Assembly (NCBI GenBank): GCA_002633005.1
Contig: NMRA01000092.1
Coordinates: forward strand, 121,115 to 185,114
Reading direction: 5' to 3'
DNA length: 64,000 nucleotides
Source: Phoronis australis
Taxonomy: Eukaryota; Phoronida; Phoronidae
Part shown: in pieces, positions 1-11,484 of the stretch
Numbering within the stretch: position 1 is the stretch's first letter
How the letters are laid out: every line of letters starts with the position of its first letter
The notes under the pieces: generated by a model
Told to the model about the DNA's origin: nothing
The model's input: only the letters and a program-made list of their open reading frames with translations
The model's database searches: none
Program-made: the position numbers and the translations under genes

Positions 1-1680
1 GAGCCCTGTATTCTCACCAAATCGGTCTCATAGTTGGCCTAAGCCCATTCAGTCCAAGCTGCCGCGATAGAATTCCATTACTTCCAACAATTGCAAAATT
101 CCAATAACGAGGTTAATAAATAATTTACACATTTTAATTTTAGTACGTAACACTCTCCTATCTGAACACGGCCAGAAATACAATTCCCCACTAAATGATG
201 TGTGCCTTTTTCGATTTAATTCGCTACAAACGGTTCGATTTTGGAGTACAAACTTCAACATAATTCCTTTTCCCTTGTACACAAAAGAGTCTTTAAATTT
301 CTTAATATCTGACTGATATCACAGTGGTTCCAATAATGAAAATTATATTTCTATTTACAAAACGTTGGTGGCTAAAGGTCTACTCTTTTTAACAACTTTG
401 GTGCCACCTGTTGTCAAGTATGCCTAACCCCTGACGGTGTCCCCTGTGGGCCAAGACAAATTTGTAGATCTGTTTTAGAGTTGATATTAGACTGGTTATA
501 TGCTCTACTAGTTCATTGTTTAGGGTTGTATAGCTGTTAGAAATATGCGGTTTTCACTTTATTGATGATGTATGTCATAGCCGATGCGAATTCAAAGTCG
601 GGAGTTGCCAAAGCATCAAATGAGTAACGGTCAGTCTATAAGAAACTATGAATTTCGAGTGGATGCCATGTAAAATTAGTAGGCAGTTTATAAAACTATA
701 ATCAACTACAGCTTGGGACGTTCTTGAAACGGAAAGGTTCTTGTGACAACGAGGCCAATCTGACGTCTGATCAATTGTCAGAAAATAAGAAAACAGGTCA
801 GACGTTGGACATGCGTTCACATGTGAAATTTCAAGTCTTCAGAAAGCGGATCAAACATGCGACCTGCCTGCTGATGGACGCAGTATAAAACGCTTTTCCG
901 TACCACGATAGAAAAGAGTTCACCTAATACCACCGAGGTCTTGGACAATGCTATCAATTTTGAAATGGTACTTTAAACCTTCTTATAAGACGTTTTACTT
1001 TCTAAGCTGTTTTATTAATAAATGGGTAATTCCTACCCAAATTATACAATCACAATCCAAAGATGGGAGACCTGGTTTCAACGTTCTCTTTGCCTCGGTC
1101 GGACAATTGTACCATCACAAGCAGTTAAGATTCCATGTTCTGTTAGCATGAAATGATACAATTTTAGAAAGTTGGCAATAACGCGAAATAGCAGTGGATG
1201 CAATATTAGGGACTTTGGGAATAAAACTAGACTCGCTGTTGTCGATGATTTGAACAGATTATTCTCCGCTCATACAGTGTGGACAATAAGTAAACACGAT
1301 AGTTAAATCCGGGTCGTTAATGCGTTGATCGAAATTTCGGAATTTTGATGCTGTCGGATAACTGTCCCGAGTTAGTGTGCTGCTGGCTACTACGCTCTAC
1401 AACAAGGAGATTGCATTACTCATGCCTATAAAAACAGACAATTTTGGCACTCTTTTTACTGACTCAAAACCCCGAATTATCTGCCTTGACTGCTCAGTGT
1501 TCACCCTGACATGCTGTGTCTGGATGTGTAACCTGTCTTGTGACTCAGTCTACATAGGCGGTAATAGAGAAGTGTCTCTTTATATATACTCTGAGTCAGA
1601 GAGCACTCAACGCACTTTCAGCTTAAGTGCACTTAAAATAAACTTTGCTGCTGTACTTTCATTTATTGTGCCTGTCCTCG
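1..1680. other. Non-coding stretch, no gene recognised
   Basis: No open frame here resembles a known protein, and no intron-exon structure stands out. The frames are short and overlap in several directions, as expected for AT-rich intergenic DNA. The right edge is set by the start of the 1.5-kb duplicated block that holds the 3' half of the acidic-repeat gene. Confidence 0.5.
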
Positions 1681-3177
1681 TGCAATTTACATTCAATATG
1701 TGTGCACAGCAGAGACTTGATGGTTGCGATCCATGACACGGAAGTGCAGCGTATTGTATGATAAAAAGCGTTAAAAGTGTTAAAAAGGCACTCAAGATTG
1801 TGCTTATACCTCAGTCCGTCATTCGTGGAATCTGGTGTAGGTAATCAGTCTTCACAAGCACTACAACACATCAAATGACGCCATCGTGAGGCGAAACTTA
1901 GCGCCTGCAAAGAGGAAGTGGCACAGTCCTCCGCCACGTGACGATTCCGTCTGAATCGTGATTTCAAACGCTTGAAAAATCCTTCGCGTTTTACAATGTT
2001 TGGATTATACGTAAAATCACCGATAGTGCTGTGGGTGTCCTCTGAAACAAAAGAAATGTCACCAAGTGGCACACCCACAAACGTCTTGACGTCTTCTGAA
2101 CGAATGCCATCAATGATGTATGGCTTATCGCTATTTCGCAATCTTGTTTTGATTTTCTCGTCGTATTCAGTGTCCATTGAATAATGCCCAGCAGCATAAC
2201 AAAAATCATACTGAGTCAACGTTGCAAAAGGAGACGATCTGCCGTCCTCTAGGCGAGCATCCTCGACCTCCTCTGGTTTGTTCTTAGCTCGAGGGTTTAA
2301 AGTGACATTAATCTCAACCTTACTGATTACGGATATTTCAATAATCTTTGGAAAATCCATCGTCGCAAACGAAATGTGATTGTGAGGCCAGGTGGTGACA
2401 ATAGAAGGTTTAACGTCGTCCAGTTGCATATCTTCCCAGCTGTTGGGCAGACCACTGCTCTTGAATTTTATTTCGTCCTTCTCACTAGTTTCAGCTGCAA
2501 ATGTGTTCTCTAAAAGATTTACAGTATGAGAAGAAATGGTATGATGGGACAACTTGGCGATACTGCGCAGGTTTGCATCTTCTGGGCTTATACATTTGAC
2601 GCTGCCTGATTTGCTGCACAGAGTCTCAGAGTGTGGAATGGCCTGTGTCCGGTGTATAAGTTTCCCCAATCGCAGAGGAAACTGTAGTCTCAGTCGAATA
2701 ATTGAAATCAGACAATGTGATGTCTTCTAAGTGGCCACTTCCAACGGATTTACTTTCGGATTTCAGGACTTTATGCTTACTGTCAGCATTGTCAGCCAAC
2801 TCAGCAATGTCTGACGAGTGAATGACGTCCTGTCGAACATCTTCAACGTCCCCTGGTTTGTTTCTACCTTCCAGTTTATCGACTTCTCTTCCTCCAGTAT
2901 CAATCATACATGTAGAGCTACGGCGTATGGTTTCCGAAGCAGCTATTTCAATAGAAAAAAACGTTGCACCATAAGGCAACCCATGGACATCACACGGTTT
3001 GTCGTCTTCTGCAGGAATATTCTCAATATTTCGTATTTCAGCACAACTTTCTTCCTCGGGTTGAATGACTTCTTGTCTAACATCGTCAACGTCGCTTGGT
3101 TTGTTTCTATCATCCAATTTCGGGATTTCTATCCCTCCATCATCAGGGTTACTAATTGGCTCTTTCGTTAAATTTGG
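1681..3177. repeat. 1.5-kb direct duplication, copy 1
   Basis: This block matches 5117-6621 in the same orientation almost base for base, with only a few substitutions per 100 bases by eye. The left boundary is the shared string starting gtgcaatttacattcaat. The right boundary is just after ggctctttcgttaaattt, beyond which the copies diverge completely. It covers the 3' part of the acidic-repeat gene on the minus strand plus about 160 bp of 3' flank. The copies share no intron and have no obvious terminal repeats, so an unequal-crossover or segmental origin is more likely than transposition. Confidence 0.85.
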
Positions 3178-3883
3178 CAACGGGTCGGTCTTTTGACGGT
3201 CACTAGTCTTCCCCATCCCATCTTTCTTTGTGGATATGGGGTACACTTCCTCCAAAACTGTAGACTCAGTTATCTTAATGAATTCACACAGTGTGGAGTC
3301 TTCCAAGTGATTATTTTGAACGGGTTTGCATTCAGATTTCAGGACTTTCTCCTTACTATTGTCTTGATCAGCGAACCCAGTGATACCTGACGGTTGAATG
3401 ACATCTTCGACGTCGTCTGGTTTGTTTCTACCGCTCAATTGCACGACTTCTCTCCCTTCAACACTAGGGTCATAAATAGGATCTTTCTGTACATTTGTAT
3501 TTTCATGGACATTCTGTTTTACATTCTCGTCGTTCTCAGCGGAAATGCGGGACACTTCCTCCGAAGTGTTTCTTTCACATTTAGCGTCTTCTTTGTAGAC
3601 GCTTGTCGAACTTTCAATTTTGCACTCAAGTTCACACTCGGTGACATGCCCAGCGAGGTGCGTTGATTTGCGGACAGTGTTTGCCTTTTTGCGGCGTGAT
3701 GCTATCACAAGAAGACAACACAAATCTATAACACACCTGGCATAAGATTCCATTAATTTGGTGTCAACTTCTGCTTTCTGAACAGTTTTGGAGGCGTCAG
3801 ATGCGTCTCCTGAATACTTGTCCTTCACCGCCGTGGTTCCAGAAGCGTCTTTGGTGCCAAAAGACACAATGCGCAGGAATTTC
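1845..3883 (-). pseudogene. Acidic repeat protein, copy 1, split by a frameshift
   Basis: Product not recognised. Read on the minus strand, a frame open from 3883 to 2626 is followed in another frame by 2667-1845; the second copy shows these are one protein. An extra base near 2630, inside the serine-threonine stretch after the TPDTGHS motif, causes an immediate TGA. The product is acidic and lysine-rich. Units centred on RNKPxDVEDV recur four times (GRNKPDDVEDV, DRNKPSDVDDV, GRNKPGDVEDV, KNKPEEVEDA), and two also carry KVLKSExK and HLEDxTL. Near the N-terminus a short hydrophobic run (CVIDLCCLLVIA) precedes RRKK. The tail is basic, then cysteine-rich, ending CCSACED. No ATG starts the long frame: it begins at GTG or at an acceptor (AG at 3885-3884, exon from 3883), so an upstream exon is likely. 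It may be a pseudogene, or the frameshift could be a sequencing error. Confidence 0.6.
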
Positions 3884-4674
3884 CTAGAGACAGTGAAAGT
3901 AAACTTTCTCTGTCGTTCTTAGCACAATTTGCCAAATAAAGTCTATAAGCCATGATATCGCAACTTTTATAAAGTCCAGAATAACTCTGTAAGCCATTCC
4001 CGGGTTCATTTTACAAAATTTAAATGTAAAGTGAATACGTCACGAATAGTCTGACGTCACCAATCGTACACGTCAAATGCAAACTACCGGGAATTTGCGA
4101 AAATACAGACTCAACCCAAAGCAAGTACGCACATCGGCGTATTTTCGAGTTGGTTGAAAGGGTGGCTATCTGTCTTGTGTGAGGTGCATGCGTGATATTT
4201 TGCAGTGCTAACCACATAAATGATAATTGTGCATCCTGGTAACATTTTAGTGTGAGGTATCCATAGCTTTCGTGGAATTGTAAATACACTGTACGTGCAT
4301 TCGCGTTCAGTCCAATACAGCTAGGGGGCTGCATCTTTAACAGGGTTTTCGCTAGCCTTTTAGCCAGTAAAACTGATATCGGGTAGAAAAATGTTCAAAT
4401 TTAGAGCATAATTTAGAAAACCGTAACAGCGTTTTGGAGATTTCCCGGTGAATTTACTATCGACGAACCTTCATTTTTTTGCTAAATTTTACTAATTCCA
4501 AAGGCTTTCTACTTTCAGAAATTGTTACCGATTTCAAATGTACAGAATTGTAAATAACCTTTAAGTTGCTGGACCCGAATTTCCCGAATAGGAAAGCCAA
4601 CATTCAAATGACCGGTTTTTAGTATTTTATACATCGAAGCTAATCTTGATCTTTGATAACCGAGCCTGAGCTGA

Positions 4675-4722
<48 letters not shown>

Positions 4723-5116
4723 CTCGAGCTCTCTCAACGATGAGTTACGTATACAACACCTCAGTGAACGAGGAATATCCCGCGGTGCTGTGACGATCAT
4801 TTTTTAAATTAAATTTTGTTGATATTAGGTATTATATGTAGATAGACCTCATTATTTGGAGTGTGTCGACCATTTCTCAATATGATTTACCATTCTAGAG
4901 TTATTCGATATTTCCGATATCTCTTGATTCATTGGTTGATGTCCCGTGCCGTATCTCCGGCTTCCTCTGTCGGTTGTTTCTGAAATTTGTAAAGTGGGTA
5001 TATGTTGTCAAGCGCTGTCTGCGTTTTTCTGNATGACGTAAGGGCTTGTGCGCAAGCTCACAGATTTCGTCCATTGAAAGTATACGGAGTTGGCGGTCCA
5101 TGTACTATAGTCTATG
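3884..5116. other. Spacer between the two copies, with microsatellite and one N
   Basis: No convincing gene. A minus-strand frame at 4020-4334 starts with ATG and lies just upstream of the copy 1 acceptor at 3883. It could hold the missing 5' exon but has only weak donor sites. A 66-codon minus frame at 4901-5101 contains an undetermined base at 5032, so its reading is uncertain. A (GA)n tract lies within the spacer. Confidence 0.4.
4674..4719. repeat. (GA)n microsatellite
   Basis: An almost uninterrupted run of GA dinucleotides, about 20 units, preceded by an imperfect GAAAGA lead-in. It is a simple-sequence repeat in the spacer between the two copies of the acidic-repeat gene and is likely to vary in length between individuals. 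Confidence 0.95.
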
Positions 5117-6621
5117 GTGCAATTTACATTCAATATGCGTGCACAGCAGAGACTTGATGGTTGCGAACCATACACGGAAGTGCAGCGTATTGTATGATAA
5201 AAAGCGTTAAAAGTGTTTTAACACTTTTAACGCTTTTTTCAAGATTGTGCTTATACCTCAGTCCGTCATTCGTGGAATCCGGTGTAGGTAATCAGTCTTC
5301 ACAAGCACTACAACACATCAAATGCCGCCATCGTGAGGCGAAACTTAGCGCCTGCAAAGAGGAAGTGGCACAGTCCTCCACCACGTGACGACTTCGTCTG
5401 AATCGTGATTTCAAACGCTTGAAAAATCCTTCGCGTTTTACAATATTTAGATTATACGTAAAATCACCGATAGTGCTGTGGGTGTCCTCTGAAACAGAAG
5501 AAATGTCATCAAGAGGCACATCCACAATCGTCTTGACGTCTTCTGAACGAATGCCATCAATGATGTATGGCTTGTCGCTATTTCGCAATCTTGTTTTGAT
5601 TTTCTCGTCGTATTCATTGTCCATTGAATAATGTCCAGCAGCATAACAAAAATCATACTGAGTCAACGTTGCAAAAGGAAACGATCTGTCGTCCCCTAGG
5701 CGAGCATCCTCGACCTCCTCTGGTTTGTTCTTAGCTTGAGGATTTAAAGTGACATTAATCTCAACCTTACTGATTACGGATATTTCAATAATCTTTGGAA
5801 AATCCAACGTCGCAAACGAAATGTGATTGTGAGGCCAGGTGGTGACAATGGAATGTTTAACGTCGTCCAGTTGCATATCTTCACCGTTGTTGGGCAGACC
5901 ACTGCTCTTAAATTTTATTTCGTCCTCCTCACCAGTTTCAGCTGCAAATGTTTTCTCTAAAAGATTTACATTATGAGAAGAAATGGTATGATGGGACAAC
6001 TTGGCGTTACTGTGCAGGTTTGCATCTTCTGGGCTTATACATTTGACGCTGCCTGATTTGCTGCACAGAGTCTCAGATGTGGAGTGGCCTGTGTCCGGTG
6101 TATAAGTTTCCCCAATCACAGAGGAAACTGTAGTCTCAGTCGAATCATTGAAATCAGACAATGTGATGTCTTCTAAGTGGCCACTTCCAACGGATTTACT
6201 TTCGGATTTCAGGACTTTCTCCATACTGTCAGCAGTGTCAGCCAACTCAGCAATGCCTGACGAGTGAATGACGTCCTGTCGAACATCGTCAACGTCGCCT
6301 GGTTTGTTTCTACCTTCCAGTTTATCGACTTCTCTTCCTCCAGTATCAATCATACATGTAGAGCTACGGCGTATGGTTTCTGAAGCAGCTATTTCAATAG
6401 AAAAAAACTTTGCACCATAAGGCAACCCATGGACATCACACGGTTTGTCGTCTTCTGCAGGAATATTCTCAATATTTCGTATTTCGGCACAACTTTCTTC
6501 CTCGGGTTGGATGACTTCTTGTCCAACATCGTCAACGTCGCTTGGTTTGTTTCTATCATCCAATTTCGGGATTTCTATCCCTCCATCATCAGGGTTACTA
6601 ATTGGCTCTTTCGTTAAATTT
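5117..6621. repeat. 1.5-kb direct duplication, copy 2
   Basis: Same orientation as 1681-3177. It differs by scattered substitutions, by one base fewer at about 6072 (which keeps its reading frame open), and by a fold-back at 5199-5238 absent from copy 1. The junction at 6621 replaces the N-terminal coding part of copy 1 with unrelated sequence (gacgagacaggtgaagaa onward), so this is a truncated copy of the gene. Confidence 0.85.
5199..5238. repeat. Perfect 19-bp inverted repeat with 2-bp loop
   Basis: The left arm aaaaagcgttaaaagtgtt at 5199-5217 is followed by TT and then its exact reverse complement at 5220-5238. Copy 1 of the duplication has only the left-arm sequence at the matching place, followed by aaaaaggcactcaag, so the second arm arose after or during the duplication. 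It could form a hairpin in single-stranded DNA or RNA. It lies just 3' of the copy 2 stop codon. Confidence 0.9.
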
Positions 6622-6644
6622 GACGAGACAGGTGAAGAACTACT
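5292..6644 (-). pseudogene. Acidic repeat protein, copy 2, 5'-truncated
   Basis: On the minus strand one frame stays open from just after a stop at 6645-6647 to the stop at 5292-5294, about 450 codons. It carries two RNKP-type units (DRNKPSDVDDV, GRNKPGDVDDV), the diverged KNKPEEVEDA unit, the acidic middle and the same basic, cysteine-rich tail ending CCSACED. It is uninterrupted where copy 1 is frameshifted. It lacks the first roughly 230 residues of copy 1, including the hydrophobic segment and the first unit, and no ATG opens the frame. It could be a dead fragment, or a 3' exon fed by an unseen upstream exon. The near-absence of disabling changes means either recent duplication or selection on the C-terminal part. 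No known family is recognised. Confidence 0.6.
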
Positions 6645-6707
6645 TTATTCTTAAGAAGCCTACATTCTGAATCTACATTAATGAGTTAATGAAGCGGCCA
6701 TAAACAC

Positions 6708-6775
6708 GGGCGGCGCACCATAGGGGGCTGCCTGGGGGACTATAGCCCCCCACTTTTTTCAGGGCTGCGCCGCCC
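6708..6775. repeat. Short GC-rich fold-back
   Basis: The ends gggcggcgca and tgcgccgccc are perfect inverted repeats around a C/G-rich middle (ggggggact...agccccccac), making a 68-bp hairpin-like unit. It is far more GC-rich than its surroundings and resembles the ends of short non-autonomous DNA transposons. No internal coding sequence. Confidence 0.6.
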
Positions 6776-8809
6776 ATGATAAATCTCGCTTCCAAAAAAC
6801 AAATTTGATTTAGACCACACACCGTTACGGAACTGGCCTCCTATTGGTCAATTGGAGACGGTTTAAGGCTTCTAAAGAACTGAAGTTAATGCTTTGCTTG
6901 TTACGACTTGTCACTTTATGCGTTGAGCATAGTCTCAAGGAACAACGCTTTCAGTTGCTAACCCCCCGGAAAGGGCGATAAGTGGTCTAAATCAAAAGCT
7001 CCCTTTTTATGACGGAACGGGAGTTTACAAATATCATACACTCCTCAGGTAGGAGGCTATCCGTATATATCCCCCTCACACTCTGGATTGTTGAAGTTTG
7101 CCCGTTTCGGCACAACGAAGGACAGATTCGACAGTGGATCTCTGATATTACTGAGCGATAAAATATGTTAGCGCCATCTATTGTAAATGCCTGGTACCGG
7201 CAGCGTACCATTCGGTTGGCAGCGTAAATCAGTGCCTACAACCGCGTAAGTGTAATTTTTTAGATTTTATTGTCCTTCGCAGGAGTTTGTAGTCGAAAAG
7301 GGACGAGAAGGACTTTGTATCACCCTTTTCAGTCAATAAAATGTCATTGTCGCCATACTGGCGGATCGTCCTAAATTAGCAATTTTCCGAAATACATCAG
7401 TCATTTTTACACGAAGGAGCATCTTTACAGTGCACTACAATAGGCGCACGGAGCGGACGATGAGGGCTGAAGGCATCACCACATGTAGCGTGATCCTTCT
7501 TTGTGTCCTGGAGTGCCCCTCCCCCATTTGGAACATTTGTGTTTATTCAAAAGAAAATGCTACTGCAAAAAAAATTAAAAGTGGCAGTTACTTGTCTTGT
7601 GAGAAGAATATAAATAACGTTTCTATAGTCCACTTTATTACGTACCACAATATTCATCTCCGCACCACAGTGCTTTTGTCTTGCGATTTGTTTTGTGATT
7701 GAGATGCCGAAGCTTCATTCCGTCAGTCAAACAACTGACGTGTTCCGCTTTAGTAAAACTCGATAATGACGTTTCGTCCCTTCTCAGCGCCCTCATGTGG
7801 GTGAACCAAGACATTATAATGCAATCAGTAGCATGTGGAATCCAAAGATCTGCTTGTGTAGAAAACAATCTGTCCTGGCGTCTTAGGTCGAGCGTTTAGC
7901 AGAGCACAATCGGCACACTAGTCCAGTAATTCGCCCCAAGTGTTGCGAGTGAGACAGTTCATAGGGAGTTGTCGAAATTGAAAAAGCGATAAAGGTTTTA
8001 CAGAACATTGCTTTGTTTCAAGATGCTAAGTTGGCGCCAATATCCTCAAAATCTTCAAAATCCTGGCTTAGTATACTTTATACGATTTCAGAATTAAAGA
8101 AAGAAACATTTGGTCTACTGGGAGTGCATTTACCTTTTGGTATGCCTGTCTTGTTTAATTAGGCTCTCAGAGGATGCGCGTTTTTCGTAGCCGTTCTTTT
8201 CCTGTTTTTTAATTACATCCCTTCGTCTCAATAGTTCTATCGGATGGGTCCCATGATGGTATCGATTGTCATATGTGAAAAGGGAGTTGTTTGTGCGACG
8301 CTCGCTGAGTAGATGTACACCAGACTGACGGGAAAAGTTTTTGATGGCCATGTACATGTCGGTCTAAACAATTATCTATACCATGTTACGGAGTTTTTGT
8401 GCTCAAACCGTAAACAAAGATTTCAGCGATTTTTGAAGTAAAAGTGTTACTTTTAAACTGTTACCTTTATCAATGGATTGATCCAAGATTAATTTTAACT
8501 CACATTAATTCTGAAAACTTTTTAGAGGAATTCCCCAACAAATCCCCGCGCGAAACCTTGCCTCTCGTGCTCTCCCGGTCAGGCGCCCTTCACGTTCTGG
8601 CACCTGTGCACATTCGGAAATCACCTAAAATTTCTCACTGAGAAATACGCATTTGAAAAAATCTTGCAGATTAAAAGTGACCCAAGAAACCTTAAGGAGG
8701 CATGGAAGACGAAAGCTCGTCAAAGCATCTTTTAAACTATTCCTGGCGAAAGCACCATCTCGCAACGCCTAGTACATAGTAATCCCTGTGAGCAAATGTC
8801 CACAAAAAA
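6776..8809. other. Non-coding stretch
   Basis: No gene recognised. At about 6981-7015 the string agtggtctaaatcaaaagct resembles one end of fold-back family A found elsewhere in the window, so a fragment of that repeat may be present. The remaining frames are short and look random. Confidence 0.4.
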
Positions 8810-9190
8810 TCGCGATTTTTGAAATACGCGCGAAAGAAAAACTCTGTTGTTACCACAGAGTTTCTAATTTCCCTCCCACTTGTGATAAATGCGTGCGTGC
8901 GCTTACAGTTAGTTGCTTGAAGTCGCTTGAGGTCAGGTCATATACTCCATATAATGGAAATGTGATACGTCTATGTCTTGCCATACCAAATAAGGAGAGA
9001 CGTGCTTTGCTTTGTTGGAGAAAAAATCGACGAAATGGTAAGCGGTTGTCAGATCGTTTTTTGAAACTTGAAACTAAAAGAAAATGCTTTGATATCAACA
9101 GAAATTAAGAATCTTTACGAACAAGCCCTAAAAATACCTAGTGAGTAGGTTTAATTCTGTTTCAGAAGCAGAGAACCACTTTCAATATTG
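8810..9190 (+). repeat. Repeat family J, copy 1
   Basis: Shows scattered but collinear similarity to about 50110-50640: gttaccaca, gatataagcgcgcgtgcgctta-like, ccaaataagrag and the tttttgaaactTgaaaccaaa-type string in the same order. Copy 2 is longer because it carries extra sequence that includes a diverged family D-like core. It is probably an old dispersed repeat; overlapping open frames on both strands here are not genes. Confidence 0.45.
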
Positions 9191-10192
9191 CAATGTAGTT
9201 TACTAATCGCGTACCAGGCCTCTTTAAACACCACGCTATGTGCGCGTTTAGTTTGTGAACTTCTCAAAAAAAACAAGTATTAGCTTCTAGTTTTCATGAA
9301 ATTGAGAAAATTGGTAATATTCATAATTCATTTATTCATTAAGAAATTCCTGACAATTCGATCTTACAGAACTTTTGTCCTAAAAAAATCACAAAATAGA
9401 CGCTTTACAGTGGTTCAAGGTCTTAAAAAGATGGTTAGAAATTTCATTGATTTTTGCGACCTAAACATAAAAATCACGAAATCAGCTCTCACAAATTTTA
9501 TTCGAAGCTTCCCTTCGCATGATGTTAGTTGGTTTCTACCGTACCGTCAAACTGAATTTATGATTGAAGGGCTACCTACCATTGACTTGGATAGGACTAA
9601 TTTTGGACGGGTTAGCCAACTTCGCAAATTTAAAAGCTTTTTGACACGCGCTTGCGTGCTGACGCCTCTGAGTGATAGAGACAGCAATCCCTACCGGGAT
9701 CTGCGGAAATGTTCGAGACATCGTCTGTGTACTTGACTACTTGTTTCATTAATAGTCATCAAAAAGGACTGTTTAGATCATTCACCGTGAAGCGCACTGA
9801 TTCAGAAATTTTCTAAACATTTCAAAATAATGCTAAACTTATCTTTATACGCGGTCCCTAAAAAGTCCCTAAATTTTCCTCTGCTTTTTGAAAACCGAAA
9901 AGCTGCACTGGGTACGTCTGTCATTTTGTGACTCTCGCTCGTTTTTTGACTTCATCGCTTATTTGAACAGTGTTCGTCCATCGTAGGATAAAAGACCTCA
10001 CAATCCAAGCTATAACCAAATCATTAAAAAAATTCCAACTGAACAATTACACGTAGGCCTATAGAATATGCTCATTTGCCAAATTTCTTATAAGTTAAGG
10101 GCTAAAGCAAAAGGTAGACAGCTCTTTTCAATAAGTATGCATTGGGTTGCTATGCGTGTGACGGCTCAACACGTCAAGATAAACATATAGGC

Positions 10193-10472
10193 TGCACTTG
10201 ATTGACTTCGCCGGCTCAACCGCCTAAGACATCAGTTGAAAAGCCGGAAGTCGTCATCGGGAACCAACCAGCCTCCCGTTTAGTAGCGCTAAGACCTCGC
10301 TAAAAGCAAGACTTTGCGAGATTACGTGAGATATTGCCGTGTAATTTGAATGAGATCACGTGACTTTGGCTAGACTTGAGCGAGGTCCTAGGGTAGGTCC
10401 TAGCGTTACTGAACGCACGCCAGATGTCTTAGCTGGCTGACCTGGCGAAACCAGCGACGTCAATCAAGTCCA
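10193..10472. repeat. Fold-back family E, copy 1, interrupted by a family D element
   Basis: The left half (10193-10276) begins cacttgattgacttcgccgg. The right half (10416-10472) ends cgacgtcaatcaagtcca, its near inverted complement. Copies at 19395-19540 and 28445-28581 have the two halves contiguous, so the intervening 10277-10415 is a later insertion. The element is about 140 bp without the insert, with inverted ends built around TTGACTTCGCCGGCTCAACC. No coding capacity; MITE-like. Confidence 0.75.
10277..10415. repeat. Fold-back family D, copy 1, nested in family E
   Basis: Begins cgtttagtagcgctaagacct and ends aggtcctagcgttactgaacg, nearly perfect inverted complements. The middle contains gcgagattacgtgagatattgccgtgtaat, shared with copies at 23053-23180 and 43311-43452. 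About 140 bp, non-coding, MITE-like. It sits exactly between the two halves of an E element. Confidence 0.8.
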
Positions 10473-11286
10473 CCCATCTGTACCCTGCACATGTTCGTCA
10501 GTTTTCGAGTTGATTATTAATGTAGGTATCGAGAGAAAGTAATCATTGGTAGGTCTACCAAGGAAACATCACCAGGGTCAAGTATCATCTTCTTACGGAT
10601 GAGTAACCACTATAGATCTTAGTAATGTCGAAAAAGAAAAGTTCCCCTGTTAAGGTTCTCGTAGGCTTGAGGAACAGGTCAACCAGGGAGACTCCTTGTC
10701 AACTAGGTGCAGTAAAGTTTGACGAAGTCGAATTTGTCTGTGCCCCTATAACAATTCTACCTTCCCGCGGGCCACCGTTCTGATTGGTACAATGGATGCA
10801 TTACGTCAGTGTCGTTATTTTAGCATAATGTTTGTCATGAAAAACACCACAGACTATTTACGATTTGATTTTAACTTGAAGTAAACGCTTACAACGCGGC
10901 AATCTTGATTCACCAATATGAAATTACAAGTCGTCACATTAAAACACAGACCAGCTTAGTTTTCATCACTGCATGAAGATTACCAACAGCAATTGCCCTC
11001 TTTCTAGGCATTTTTGTCCACGAGTTATGAAATCGTATCTGCATCACATATGACATTCACATGCATTGCCTCAAAGTCGCCCACTGACACGACTGGATAC
11101 TTGCACGCGAACAATTATCGCTTGTCCTTATTGAAAACGTCTACATTTTCGCATAACATCTGTTTCCGCCTGTTGATCTGAAAAGGAAATTAAAATCATT
11201 TGAAGTAGCATTCATAGTAGAGGGGGACGATACAGTCTCGTCCATCACTATGCAACAAAGAACAACTACGAATAGCGGAACAGATA
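10473..11286. other. Non-coding stretch
   Basis: Nothing recognised. No frame of note, no tRNA-like arm and no fold-back of length on reading both strands. Confidence 0.4.
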
Positions 11287-11444
11287 CAGGGGCGGATCCA
11301 GGATTTTGAGTTAAGGGAGGCCAGGGCAGAGTATTAGCCAGGAATTTACCCGTCAGACAGTCGCACCCCCGAACTGCCAAATGGAATCTGGGAGAATTTT
11401 AGGGGGACATGATCCCCTTGACCCTTCCCCTAAATCCGCCACTG
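11287..11444. mobile_element. hAT-type MITE (CAGGGGCGGATC ends)
   Basis: The left end caggggcggatccagga and the right end cctaaatccgccactg are imperfect inverted repeats of the CAG-GGCGGAT type. Such ends are typical of non-autonomous hAT elements across animals. The outermost CAG and CTG are flanked on both sides by agata, a possible short remnant of a target duplication; hAT elements normally make 8 bp. The 158-bp element carries no transposase. The open frames that cross it on both strands are by-products of the repeat. Confidence 0.75.
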
Positions 11445-11484
11445 AGATAGAAAAACGTTTTTTCATAGTCTCTGATAGAGATAG

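Noticed and set aside
4901-5101. 66-codon minus frame between the two acidic-repeat copies
   Set aside because: Contains an undetermined base and has no donor in a phase compatible with the copy 1 acceptor. Not accepted as the missing exon.
9296-9736. 146-codon plus-strand frame from ATG
   Set aside because: No family resemblance and no splice structure. A frame of this size is expected by chance in 64 kb of AT-rich DNA. Not listed as a gene.
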